12,600 nucleotides of DNA from NCBI GenBank assembly GCA_964521715.1, contig CAZFSS010000048.1:1-12600 (forward strand). The letters run 5' to 3'. The DNA is from DAOVRD01 sp964521715. Its GTDB lineage: Bacteria; Planctomycetota; Brocadiia; SM23-32. The number at the start of each line of letters is the position of its first letter. The first letter of the stretch is position 1. The position numbers and the translations under genes were made by a program. Below are positions 1 to 7,864 of the stretch, in pieces. The notes beneath the pieces were generated by a model. That model saw only the letters and a program-made list of their open reading frames with translations, searched no databases and was not told where the DNA came from.

Positions 1-61
1 ACGTAGGTACACACGGTGAGAAGACGGACATCCTTTCTCGCAGGAAGGTGAGTGGAATGTG

Positions 62-457
62 ATCGAGACACGTAACCCGAACTACCTAACCCCCGCCTTC
101 TTCGATTTCCTCCGCGAACATGGCCTCGGATTTGTCTTCCTCGACGGCTACTAGATGCCCCCGATAGGCGAAGTGTTTAGGAGGTATGGCGCCGTTACGG
201 CCGACTTCTCCATCATCCGACTACATGGGGGTGATCGGGAGGGAATTGAAGCCAGCACGGAGAAGGACTGGTCGCGTATCATCAGAACTGAGCAGGAGGG
301 GATCCGCGCCGCAGCCGCAATCACGCGGGACAGTGCACAGAAGGGCATCCTCACCCTCGTCAACGCCAACAACCACTACGAAGGGAGCGCGCCGTTGACC
401 ATCGAGCGATTCCTGGCCGAGCTCGAGAGGACGGGGGAGGACAACACTCCCAGTTAG
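62..457 (+). pseudogene. DUF72 (YecE-like) C-terminal remnant, copy A
   Basis: This is the C-terminal half of a DUF72 family protein, a TIM-barrel-like family of unknown function. The reading frame carries the family's recognisable blocks: IETRNPNYL, FFDFLREHGLGFVFLDGY, SIIRLHGGDREGIEAST and the terminal VNANNHYEGSAPLTIERFL, and it ends at a TAG stop. An in-frame TAG at 152-154 interrupts it; the paralogue at 4838-5514 has TAC (Tyr) at that codon, so this is a nonsense mutation. About 150 N-terminal residues expected for the family are absent. Similarity to the paralogue begins only near base 58, and a TGA at 17-19 closes the frame. The ATG after the stop (155) could start a 100-residue protein, but it has no convincing ribosome binding site and would lack most of the fold. 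I call it a dead gene. Confidence 0.85.
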
Positions 458-493
458 CGATGATGGTTGGGTTGTCTCCGAATACGTAGACCG
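62..493 (+). repeat. Direct repeat, left copy (DUF72 C-terminus plus 3' flank)
   Basis: This segment matches 5120-5544 in the same orientation. Identity by eye is about 80-85% through the coding part. It continues beyond the stop codons: bases 474-493 match 5525-5544 at 17 of 20 positions. Matching non-coding flank implies the two copies come from one duplicated DNA segment. Similarity fades beyond 493. Confidence 0.75.
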
Positions 494-722
494 TTGCCTG
501 CCCCATTTCCACTGCGACATGGCGTGCCAGGGACACGAACTGTGAACAGGATCTGGTGAACTACGCGGGAGACCGTGGGGACGGTTCTGGAGGAACTGGC
601 CTTCGCCACTGTACTGGCCGACAGCCCCGGTTTCGCGCTCATAGTGTCGGGGACATCGGACCCTAAGTCAAGGTCGGGTGATCAGGGATGGCCTGGCACT
701 TTCGCGGAATAGCGGCAATGCA
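458..722. other. Intergenic stretch without a supportable gene
   Basis: No gene with a start, ribosome binding site and recognisable product is visible here. The first ~35 bases belong to the DUF72 direct repeat. A frame open from 560 to the TAG at 710-712 has no ATG; it encodes a helix-like stretch (ETVGTVLEELAFATVLAD) that faintly recalls the N-terminus of CheX-like proteins, but the match is too short to call. Confidence 0.5.
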
Positions 723-751
723 TTGACCAGGGCTGGCCGCAGCCATATACT
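723..751 (+). promoter_or_regulatory. Sigma70-type promoter for the GH2-like gene
   Basis: A -35 box TTGACC (723-728) and a -10 box TATACT (746-751) are separated by exactly 17 bases, each one base from consensus. They lie about 125 bases upstream of the chosen start at 877, so the mRNA would have a leader of roughly 120 bases. No operator or riboswitch structure is evident in that leader. Confidence 0.6.
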
Positions 752-863
752 CCGGCGCACGCACTGTTACGTGCCGTGGGGACGTGGCAACGAACCGTTG
801 GGATTTGGTTCAGGCTTCTGTCCCCCCGGCACAAGCTGTCTTACCGGCAATGAAGCTGGCTCG

Positions 864-870
864 AAGGAGG
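864..870 (+). promoter_or_regulatory. Ribosome binding site that fixes the GH2-like start
   Basis: AAGGAGG lies 6 bases before the ATG at 877. The two other in-frame starts (GTG 784, ATG 850) have no comparable Shine-Dalgarno and would put a long arginine-containing stretch ahead of the signal peptide. The start is therefore set at 877. Confidence 0.8.
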
Positions 871-876
871 GCAGGG

Positions 877-3800
877 ATGCGTCCACCATCTCAGAAGTTC
901 GGGGGCGTGCTGTGCGTGACTGTGGTCCTTGCTTGCGTCGCGGTGCGAGAGGCATCCGGTCAGGAGGGTGCGGCTATGGTACTGCCTGAAGGCGTCAAGG
1001 GTGCTTTGGACCTGTCCACGGCGGACCGCGAGACTACGCCCACGCGCGAACGGGTCTCCATGAAAGGCCTGTGGCGATGGCAGCCTGCGCCTGCCGACGC
1101 GAACAGCGTGCCGGCCGACGGGTGGGGTTACGTCCAGGTCCCGGGTGCATGGCCAGGAGGTTCCCGGCGCGGCGGCTCAGAAGCATTCTATCCGCACCCA
1201 AGCTGGCAAGCTCGCCCCCTCGCAGACGTGACAGCGGCCTGGTATCAGGTCGACGTCAGCGTTCCCGCGGAATGGGCCGGCCGGCGCATTGCCCTGAACG
1301 TGGAGTTCTTGAACTCCTTTGCTACGGTCTACATGGACGGCCGGAAGGCGGGCGACATGCGGTTCCCGGGCGGCGAGCTGGACCTCACCTCGCTGTGCCG
1401 TCCCGGCCAGAAGCACGTGTTGAGCATGCTCGTCCTCGCCATGCCGCTGAGGGCCGTCGTAATGTCCTTCAACGACACCGACGCTGCCCGGCAGGTGCGT
1501 GGCATGGTTGGCCAGCGCGGCTTGTGCGGGGATGTCTTCGTCGTGGGGGCGCCGCAAAACGCACGCATTGGGGACATGAGGGTCGTTACGTCCGTGCGCA
1601 ACTGGCAGATCACGTTGGACACAGCTCTGGACGCGGTTGATTCGCAGGCAACGTACGCGCTCAGGGCGAAGGTGAGGGACGGGGAACAGACGGTCAAGGA
1701 GTTCACGAGCAAGCCCTTCCGGGGGGCGGACTTGTCAAACGGTCGCATTGCGGTCAGCGAAGACTGGCGCCCTGAGAAGCTCTGGGACATGGACACGCCG
1801 CAGAACCAATACGACGTCAGCGTCTCTCTGCTCGGCGCTGAGGGGCAGCTCCTTGACGAGGCCCTGTCCGAGCGCTTCGGGTTCCGCGAGTTTTGGATTG
1901 ACGGGCGCTATTTCTACCTGAACGGCACGCGGGTATTCCTGTCCTTCAGCCGCGGCCAGCCGGGTTGGAGTTACAACGGCGCGCGTGAGAGCATCGAGCG
2001 TCAGAGGCGCGTCGGGATCAACTTCCACGCCGTTGGCGGTTTCGGCTGTGAGCCGGGCGCCCACCAGAGCTTCAAAGAAGTCCTTCGTGCTGCAGATGAC
2101 ATGGGCGTCCTCATCGCCCTCACGCAGCCGCACTTCGGGCAGTACGACTGGGACGCCCCGGACGCGGACGTCAGCAACGGCTATGCGCAGCACGCGGCAT
2201 TCTATACGCGCGTAGCAGGCAACCACCCATCGGTTGTTTTCTACGCCACCAGCCACAACGGCACCGGCTACTCGGAGGATATGAACCCGGACCTGATTGA
2301 CGGCCTGGTGGACAGGTCGCCGTGGACGCGCGGAACCAACGTGCCCCATGCCCTGCGAGCCCAGGCCATTGTCGAACGCCTGGATCCGACCCGCATCCTC
2401 TACCACCACTCCTCGGGCAACCTGGGCACAATGCATACCAGCAACTTCTATGCTAACTGGGCGCCCATTCAGGAAATGAGCGACTGGTTCGAGCATTGGG
2501 GCACGGTCGGCGTCAAACCCATGCACACCTGCGAGTACGCCGTGCCGTGTACCTGGGACTGGAGCATGTATCGCGGGTGGTATAAGGGAACGCGGAGATT
2601 CGGCGACGCCGTTGTGCCGTGGGAGCTCTGCATTGCGGAGTGGAACGCTCAGTTCCAGGGGCCCGAGTCGTACAAGATCAGCGAGCCCGAGGTGGCGAAC
2701 CTGCGCTGGGAGGCCGAGCACTTCCAGCAGGGGACCAACTGGCAGCGCTGGGACTACCCCGGCGGCTACAACCTGAACTACGTGCATCCAGGACAGGACC
2801 GTGTCCTTGCGGCGTATTTCACTGAAAACTCGCGCGCCTTCCGCACGTGGGGGCTATCAGTCAACGCGCCGGAGGGGTACGAAGGCCCCCTGTCCACGGC
2901 GGCCCTGGTGCGCAACAACGGCCCGCTGCTGGCCTACATCGGCGGAGAGCCGGCCGCCTTCACCACCAAGGACCACAGCTTCCTGCCAGGCGAGACCTTC
3001 CAGAAGCAACTCATCATCATCAACAACTGTCGCAGGACGGTGACGGCGGACTGCCAGTGGTCTCTGGCGCTGCCCAGCCCGGTGGCCGGCAGCAAGACGA
3101 TTACGCTGCCCACGGGCGAGCAGGAGCGCATCGCGCTGACGTTCGAACTCCCGGCGGCCCTGGCCGCGGGTCAGTATACTCTCACCGCCACGGTCAAGTT
3201 CAGCAATGGCGAGGCCCAGGAAGATTCTTTCGCCATTGACGTCCTGCCGACGCCGCAGCCGGCCCAGGCCGCCGGCCGGGTCGCCCTCTTCGACCCGAAG
3301 GGCGACACCGCAAAGCTCCTCGAGGGGATCGGCATCCGCTGCCAGACGGTGGACGCAGGCGCCGACCTGGCAGCCTATGACACGCTGATTGTCGGCAAGG
3401 CCGCCCTCACGCTGACCGGCCCCGCGCCGGACATCCGCCGTACGGCGGACGGCCTTAAGGTCGTCATCTTCGAGCAGACGGCCGACGTGCTCGAGAAACG
3501 GTTCGGCTTCCGCACGACAGAGTACGGGCTGCGGCAGGTCTTCAGGCGGGTGCCCGACCATCCGCTCCTAACGGGCATTGCCGACGAGCACCTGCGCAAC
3601 TGGCGCGGCGACTCCACCATCCTGCCGCCACGCCTGAAGTACGAACTGAGCCAGCAGTTCGGCTCGCCGACGGTCCAGTGGTGCGGCATCCCCGTGACGC
3701 GCCTCTGGCGCTGCGGGAACCGCGGCAACGTCGCCTCCGCCCTCATCGAGAAGCCCGCTTGCGGCGACTTCCTGCCCATCCTTGACGGCGGATACGCACT

Positions 3801-4623
3801 CCAATACACCTCCCTCATGGAATATCGTGAGGGCAAGGGCATGGTCCTGTTCTGCCAGACCGACGTGAGTGGCCGTACGGAGTCCGACCCTGCGGCCCAA
3901 GCGCTGGCGCGGAACATCATCCGCTACGTCTCCGGCTGGAAGCCTGCGGCGAGGCGCGGCGTCATCTACGCCGGTGACCCGGCCGGCAGCGCCTACCTTC
4001 AGTCCGCAGGCGTTGCCGTGGCCGGCTACGAGGCTGGCAGGCTCTCGCCGGACCAGGTCTTGGTGGTAGGGCCAGGCGGCGGGCAGCAGCTTGCCGCCAG
4101 CGCAGCAGCCATTGCCGGTTTCATTGGAGCCGGCGGCCGTGTGCTGGCGATCGGCCTCAATGAGGATGAGGCCAACGCCTTCCTGCCCGTGAAGGTGAAG
4201 ATGAACGTGGCGGAGCATATCGCCGCCTACTTCGACCCGCAGAGCGCCGGCTCAGCGCTGGCCGGCGTCTCTCCGGCTGAGGTTCACAACCGCGACCCGC
4301 GCAAAGTGCCCCTCGTGACGGAAGGCGCGAAAGCCGTCGGCGACGGCGTGCTGGCGACGGCGGAGGACGGGCGGGTGGTGTTCTGGCAACTCGCCCCCTG
4401 GCAGTTCGACTACTCGGGCGAGAAGATGAACATCAAGCGGACGTTCAGGCGGATCTCCTGCGGCACCGCCCGGCTGCTGGGGAATCTGGGTGCGGGCGCC
4501 GAGACGCCGGTGCTGGCGCGGTTCTCAAGCCCCGTGGCTGAGGGAGAGAAGCGCTGGCTGAAAGGCTTCTACCTTGACGTGCCCGAGGAATGGGACGACC
4601 CCTACCGCTTCTTCCGGTGGTAA
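877..4623 (+). CDS. Secreted multidomain glycoside hydrolase family 2-like protein
   Basis: This 1248-residue exported protein probably acts on plant- or algal-type glycans; its substrate cannot be read from sequence. A signal peptide covers residues 1-28 (hydrophobic 8-23, cleavage after A26-S-G28). A jelly-roll sugar-binding domain (about 60-200) contains VYMDG (151-155). An Ig-like sandwich follows (about 200-335), then a TIM barrel beginning at FGFREFW (334-340) and LNG (348-350). The usual GH2 acid/base Asn-Glu is missing: after NHPSVV (449-454) the text reads ATSHNGTG, with N461-G462. Two strong glutamates remain, E553 (TCEYAVP) and E588 (CIAEWNAQF). After the barrel come another Ig-like domain (~690-790), a class I glutamine amidotransferase-like domain (~800-1020) with no nucleophilic Cys seen, a second Rossmann-like domain (~1024-1105) and a C-terminal module. 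The family is clear; enzymatic activity is inferred. Confidence 0.88.
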   Translation: MRPPSQKFGGVLCVTVVLACVAVREASGQEGAAMVLPEGVKGALDLSTADRETTPTRERVSMKGLWRWQPAPADANSVPADGWGYVQVPGAWPGGSRRGGSEAFYPHPSWQARPLADVTAAWYQVDVSVPAEWAGRRIALNVEFLNSFATVYMDGRKAGDMRFPGGELDLTSLCRPGQKHVLSMLVLAMPLRAVVMSFNDTDAARQVRGMVGQRGLCGDVFVVGAPQNARIGDMRVVTSVRNWQITLDTALDAVDSQATYALRAKVRDGEQTVKEFTSKPFRGADLSNGRIAVSEDWRPEKLWDMDTPQNQYDVSVSLLGAEGQLLDEALSERFGFREFWIDGRYFYLNGTRVFLSFSRGQPGWSYNGARESIERQRRVGINFHAVGGFGCEPGAHQSFKEVLRAADDMGVLIALTQPHFGQYDWDAPDADVSNGYAQHAAFYTRVAGNHPSVVFYATSHNGTGYSEDMNPDLIDGLVDRSPWTRGTNVPHALRAQAIVERLDPTRILYHHSSGNLGTMHTSNFYANWAPIQEMSDWFEHWGTVGVKPMHTCEYAVPCTWDWSMYRGWYKGTRRFGDAVVPWELCIAEWNAQFQGPESYKISEPEVANLRWEAEHFQQGTNWQRWDYPGGYNLNYVHPGQDRVLAAYFTENSRAFRTWGLSVNAPEGYEGPLSTAALVRNNGPLLAYIGGEPAAFTTKDHSFLPGETFQKQLIIINNCRRTVTADCQWSLALPSPVAGSKTITLPTGEQERIALTFELPAALAAGQYTLTATVKFSNGEAQEDSFAIDVLPTPQPAQAAGRVALFDPKGDTAKLLEGIGIRCQTVDAGADLAAYDTLIVGKAALTLTGPAPDIRRTADGLKVVIFEQTADVLEKRFGFRTTEYGLRQVFRRVPDHPLLTGIADEHLRNWRGDSTILPPRLKYELSQQFGSPTVQWCGIPVTRLWRCGNRGNVASALIEKPACGDFLPILDGGYALQYTSLMEYREGKGMVLFCQTDVSGRTESDPAAQALARNIIRYVSGWKPAARRGVIYAGDPAGSAYLQSAGVAVAGYEAGRLSPDQVLVVGPGGGQQLAASAAAIAGFIGAGGRVLAIGLNEDEANAFLPVKVKMNVAEHIAAYFDPQSAGSALAGVSPAEVHNRDPRKVPLVTEGAKAVGDGVLATAEDGRVVFWQLAPWQFDYSGEKMNIKRTFRRISCGTARLLGNLGAGAETPVLARFSSPVAEGEKRWLKGFYLDVPEEWDDPYRFFRW

Positions 4624-4758
4624 TGGGCGCGCGAAGACATCAGGGGGATCGGTATGAGGCGGGCTTGGCGCCCCTCCTCTCGTCGCAGCGAGGTGCACGT
4701 GTGTGTGGTCAGGAGAGCACAGCCCTGAAGTCTAACGTGCTTGTGCTCGTTGTGAATT

Positions 4759-4789
4759 GTGCCTGCGGGGCCCTGCGAACGGCAGGCAC
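4759..4789 (+). terminator. Candidate stem-loop after the GH2-like gene
   Basis: GTGCCTGC (4759-4766) and GCAGGCAC (4782-4789) form a perfect 8-bp GC-rich stem around a 15-base loop that contains the palindrome GGGCCC. It lies 135 bases after the GH2-like stop and just before the DUF72 remnant. No T-tract follows, so it is not a standard intrinsic terminator and could be an incidental inverted repeat. Confidence 0.3.
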
Positions 4790-4837
4790 GAGACCATGGG
4801 CTCAACGCCTCGGCGCCGGCCGCAGGCTGGTAGGGCA

Positions 4838-5514
4838 ATGCTGTTCACCGTCAAGGCCCCCAACTCGATCACGCTCACCCACTCCTACTCCAGGCAGTCA
4901 AAGGCCTACCGGGAATATGCAAACCGGCCGAACGAGCACTTCCTGAGCCCCAAACTGCTCGTGCGCTTCCTGGATGCCCTATCGCCCATGAAGGAAAAAC
5001 TCGGGCCGGTAATGTTCCAGTTCGAGTACCTGAACAGGAAGAAGATGCCGTCGATGGATGCTTTTCTGGAACGGCTTCACGTGTTCTTTGCCGACGCTCC
5101 ATCCGACTACCAGTATGCGATCGAGACGCGCAACCCGAACTACCTCTCGCCTCCCTTCTTCGACTTCCTCCGGGAGCATGGCCTCGGATTCGTCTTCCTC
5201 GACGGTTACTACATGCCCCCGATAGGCGAGGTGTTTGAGAAGCATGGTGCCGTTACGACTGAGTTCTCGATCATTCGCCTGCATGGGGGTGATAGGGAGG
5301 GAATTGAGGCCAGCACGGGGAAGGACTGGTCGCGTATCATCAGGCGTCAGCCGGAGGGCATCGGTGCCGCGGCCGCCATCGCCCGGTCGAATGCGCTGAA
5401 GGGCGTCCTTACCATCGTCAACGTCAACAACCACTACGAAGGGAGCGCCCACGGACCATCGAGCGATTTCTGGATGAGCTCGGGAGGACGGGTGAGGAAG
5501 AAGCGTTCTGTTAG
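4838..5514 (+). pseudogene. DUF72 (YecE-like) remnant, copy B, truncated and frameshifted
   Basis: This is the better preserved of two DUF72 paralogues. The frame from ATG 4838 begins with FTVKAPNSITLTH, which in intact family members lies some 60 residues from the N-terminus, so the opening blocks (the Gly-Ser-Gly-Trp-type start and the first strands) are gone. None of the three frames upstream supplies them, and the ATG has only a weak AGGG before it. Motifs run unbroken through VMFQFEYLN, YAIETRNPNYL, FLDGYYMPPIGEVF and IIRLHGGDREGIEAST to VNVNNHYEGSA. A one-base deletion near 5447-5455, relative to copy A, then shifts the frame; in the restored frame the protein would end with TIERFLDELGRTGEE and a TAG at 5512-5514. 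The unshifted frame runs on to 5647 as non-family sequence. DUF72 proteins are usually 240-290 residues. Confidence 0.8.
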
Positions 5515-5544
5515 TCGTGGGGCCGTCTCCGACTCCGTCGACCG
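5120..5544 (+). repeat. Direct repeat, right copy (DUF72 C-terminus plus 3' flank)
   Basis: This is the partner of the left copy at 62-493. The two lie about 5 kb apart in the same orientation and enclose the whole GH2-like gene. The shared stretch includes about 30 bases beyond both stop codons. Confidence 0.75.
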
Positions 5545-5643
5545 CCGCCCGTCAGCTCCGTGGCCTTCACACCGCAGCCAGCCGCCTGTGGTGCCCCGTA
5601 TCGCGCCAACTCCTGTACTCGCGTCTCGCAGGGCTCGGGGACG

Positions 5644-5672
5644 GTGAAATCCGCGCCCGACCCCTGTATACT
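5644..5672 (+). promoter_or_regulatory. Candidate promoter for the Gfo/Idh/MocA gene
   Basis: A good -10 box TATACT (5667-5672) sits 17 bases after a weak -35 box GTGAAA (5644-5649, four of six matches), about 120 bases upstream of the start at 5794. The same -10 hexamer occurs before the GH2-like gene. The stretch 5545-5793 otherwise shows no gene. Confidence 0.35.
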
Positions 5673-5793
5673 GCCGGGCTCCAATGCCGTGCTGGCAAGG
5701 ACGCGGCATGGGCAGAACGACGCCGGGGCGTTCCGCATGAGTCGGGCCGAAGGCGTTGGCTACACTCGACGGGGATTGAGGGAGTAGACGAGC

Positions 5794-6792
5794 ATGGGCT
5801 TCAGGATCTGCACGATAGGCTGCGGCGGCATCGCGACGGGCCGCCACGGGCCTTCATACGCGGCGTACGCTGCGGAACGGCCCGACACGGAGCTGGCTGC
5901 ATGCTGCGACCTGGACGAGGCGAGAGCCGAGGCGTTCCAACGCAAGTTCGGCTTCGCGCGCCACTATACCGATCTTGTGGAGATGCTGAACACGGAGAAG
6001 CCGGACGCCGTCTGTCTGGTGGTCCCGGTGCAGGCGACGTGTGAGCTGTCCTGTCAGATCCTGAGAATGGGCTATCCCCTGCTGATGGAGAAGCCCCCCG
6101 GCAGAACGGGTGAGGAAACCGACCGCATGATCGCCGCCGTAGAGGCCGGGGGCGCCCCCAGTCAGGTTGCCTTCAACCGCCGGCACGCCCCGCTCGTGCG
6201 CGAGGTGAAACGCCTGATGGCGGAGGCTCTGCCCGACGGGCGCATCCAGCACATCCGCTACGAGATGGTGCGCGTGAACCGACGGGAGAAGGACTTCTCC
6301 ACCACGGCCATCCACGGCATAGACGCGGCCCGATTCCTCGCCGGCAGCGACTACCGAACGGTCGTTTTCCACTACCAGGAATTCCCCGACATCGGGCGCG
6401 GCGTCTGCAACGCCTACATGGACTGCACCTTTGAGTCGGGCGCAACGGGTCACCTGAGCTTCTGTCCCGTCGCTGGGGTCACCACCGAGGGCGCCACTGT
6501 GCACGCCCTCGATAACACATTCCTGCTCGATCTCCCCACGTACAGCGGGCTCGACCCGTCCGGCCGGCTCAGGCACATTCAAGAGGGCAAAGCCAAGTCG
6601 GACATGAGCGGGGCCGACATCAGCGGGAAAGAGGAGGCATTTCGGCTCGACGGATTCTACGGCGAGAACGCCTCGTTCTTCGACGACATCCGCACGGGTC
6701 GCCGGCCAGCCGGTGACCTGAGAGACGCACGCCAGTCGGTCCTGATCGCCCAGTACATGAGGGAGAGAAGGAGCCAGTATCCCGGCCGGTGA
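5794..6792 (+). CDS. Gfo/Idh/MocA family NAD(P)-dependent oxidoreductase
   Basis: This is a 332-residue cytoplasmic oxidoreductase of the glucose-fructose oxidoreductase/inositol dehydrogenase family, whose members oxidise or reduce sugars, inositols and sugar derivatives. The N-terminal Rossmann fold shows ICTIGCGGIATGRHG at residues 4-18 with the nucleotide-binding glycines. An acidic residue after the second strand (CCDLDEARAEAF) fits NAD(H) use. The family signature MEKPPGRTGEE carries the conserved Lys. A later STTAIHGIDAARFLAG stretch contains the His-x-x-Asp pair expected in the active site. The length is normal for the family. The start is supported by GAGGGAG (5778-5784) 9 bases upstream. 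The gene lies about 280 bases after the DUF72 remnant and probably has its own promoter. Next to a GH2-like protein, a role in breakdown of released sugars is reasonable but inferred; the substrate is unknown. Confidence 0.92.
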   Translation: MGFRICTIGCGGIATGRHGPSYAAYAAERPDTELAACCDLDEARAEAFQRKFGFARHYTDLVEMLNTEKPDAVCLVVPVQATCELSCQILRMGYPLLMEKPPGRTGEETDRMIAAVEAGGAPSQVAFNRRHAPLVREVKRLMAEALPDGRIQHIRYEMVRVNRREKDFSTTAIHGIDAARFLAGSDYRTVVFHYQEFPDIGRGVCNAYMDCTFESGATGHLSFCPVAGVTTEGATVHALDNTFLLDLPTYSGLDPSGRLRHIQEGKAKSDMSGADISGKEEAFRLDGFYGENASFFDDIRTGRRPAGDLRDARQSVLIAQYMRERRSQYPGR

Positions 6793-7008
6793 GCGGGGGC
6801 ACAGAGCGCGGGCGCCTCATCTTGGCAGCGCCGCGAGGAGAACTACGCCGGTGGTTGCCGGGCCGAGTCGCACGGGGTCGACGTAGGGCTGGCCGCCGTC
6901 CGAGACAGCGGCCCGGGCAGTGCGTGCCGAATGCTGAAGCTCTGGTCACGGGAGAGGGCATGAGGATCGTCGCGGAGCGGGCGCGGCCGGAGGAGCCGGA
7001 GAACTCCC
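6793..7008. other. Intergenic stretch without a supportable gene
   Basis: This is the first part of the gap of about 320 bases between the oxidoreductase and the tRNA. It is GC-rich, and I see no reading frame with a ribosome binding site and recognisable product, no terminator hairpin with a T-tract, and no repeat. A 21-codon frame from ATG 6960 is not convincing. Confidence 0.5.
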
Positions 7009-7110
7009 TCAAGCAACCGAAGTGACCAATCCACCGAACGTGTCCGGCGCCGTCGGCGTTATGTGCGCGAACTTCGTCGAGTTGATCACGTAGTAGCTGC
7101 CCGCGTCGGA
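7009..7110 (-). pseudogene. Possible 3' fragment of a lost protein gene
   Basis: Read on the minus strand from the edge of the tRNA gene, this frame gives DAGSYYVINSTKFAHITP followed by TAPDTFGGLVTSVA and a TGA at 7009-7011. The peptide has a natural composition and the first 25 or so codons nearly all end in G or C, like the real genes here. There is no start: the frame runs into the tRNA. I do not recognise the family. It may be the tail of a gene cut when the tRNA-flanking DNA was rearranged, or a chance open frame. Confidence 0.3.
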
Positions 7111-7185
<75 letters not shown>

Positions 7186-7207
7186 CGCCTTTCTGCGACA
7201 TGCGTTG

Positions 7208-7375
7208 TCAGCAGTGCCCTATCGTTGCCACGTGCGCAGCCTTCTGACTCCCGCCGGGCCCCCCTTTCCCGCCCGCTGTGCCATCGCTTGTCAGGAGATG
7301 ACAGGAGTGGACAGGAGTCGGTGCAAGATCTGGGTGAAACAGTGGATGAAGTTCTGGATGAAGTGGCCGGCGGAA
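7208..7375 (-). pseudogene. Possible tyrosine-recombinase C-terminal tail remnant
   Basis: On the minus strand, ending 22 bases from the tRNA, a frame encodes a Pro/His-rich tail, LHPELHPLFHPDLAPTPVHS, followed by a Gly/Lys-rich end. From memory, tyrosine recombinases of planctomycetes often end in such low-complexity tails (LAPTLAPT-like) next to a tRNA. No catalytic domain is upstream in any frame, so this would be only the tail. The match is compositional and weak. The plus strand of the same DNA contains short tandem repeats (GACAGGAGT twice, TGGATGAAGT twice) that explain part of the pattern. Confidence 0.25.
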
Positions 7376-7864
7376 TTCCGTGCGCCGGCCCCACGCCAAG
7401 CGGGGCCGCTGCGCCAAGCAACGCGTCAATGGTCTGCCGCGGTTTCCACATCTCTCCCGCCGCCGCAAGCTCCCTTTGTTGGGTAGAAAGGGCAGATCTT
7501 GACACAGAATCTGGACTCGTTATCAGGGCAGGTCGGCCCGCCCCCGCCCCCGATCCGTATACAGGCACTGGCTCAGCAAATGGTAAGAGGAAGGGGCCGC
7601 CTATGGCCACCGGCGCCCGAATCAGTACCGGCACGCCGGTTCGGGCGCACAAAGGCGTCCGAGCTATCGGCGAGAGGACGCTGCCGCTCAACTGGCGCAT
7701 TCGTGCGTTCCGCCGGGCCCGGCGATTCGAGCAATGAGAGGGTAGGCTGGTACTGCCAGGATCCGCTATGATGGTGCTGCTTTTCCGGGGAACAAAAGGG
7801 GCCGGCAGAGCAACTATGTGGGTAGAGGGATCGAGAGCGCAGCCGGCTACCAAAGGAGGAAGGG
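7376..7864. other. Gene-poor stretch inside the tRNA-bounded islet
   Basis: Apart from a candidate promoter at 7499-7526, I see no supportable gene in these ~490 bases. Open frames exist on both strands, but they lack ribosome binding sites, and several minus-strand frames only read through the tRNA. The DNA may be the remains of deleted element genes. Confidence 0.45.
7499..7526 (+). promoter_or_regulatory. Candidate sigma70-type promoter
   Basis: A perfect -35 box TTGACA (7499-7504) is followed after 16 bases by TATCAG (7521-7526), four of six matches to the -10 consensus. It could drive the small frame at 7865 and the FecR-like gene at 8026, which would give a leader of over 300 bases to the first start. 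Confidence 0.4.

Noticed and set aside
784..876. Upstream GTG (784) or ATG (850) as start of the GH2-like protein
   Set aside because: Neither has a Shine-Dalgarno comparable to AAGGAGG at 864-870, and both place a long extension before a normal signal peptide that begins at 877.
1735..2787. Minus-strand 350-codon frame inside the GH2-like gene
   Set aside because: It is antisense to a strongly supported coding sequence and lacks a ribosome binding site and motifs.
7270..7370. Short tandem repeats (GACAGGAGT x2, TGGATGAAGT x2) as a CRISPR array or iteron set
   Set aside because: Only two copies of each, too short and too close together, with no spacers of regular length and no replication or cas genes nearby.
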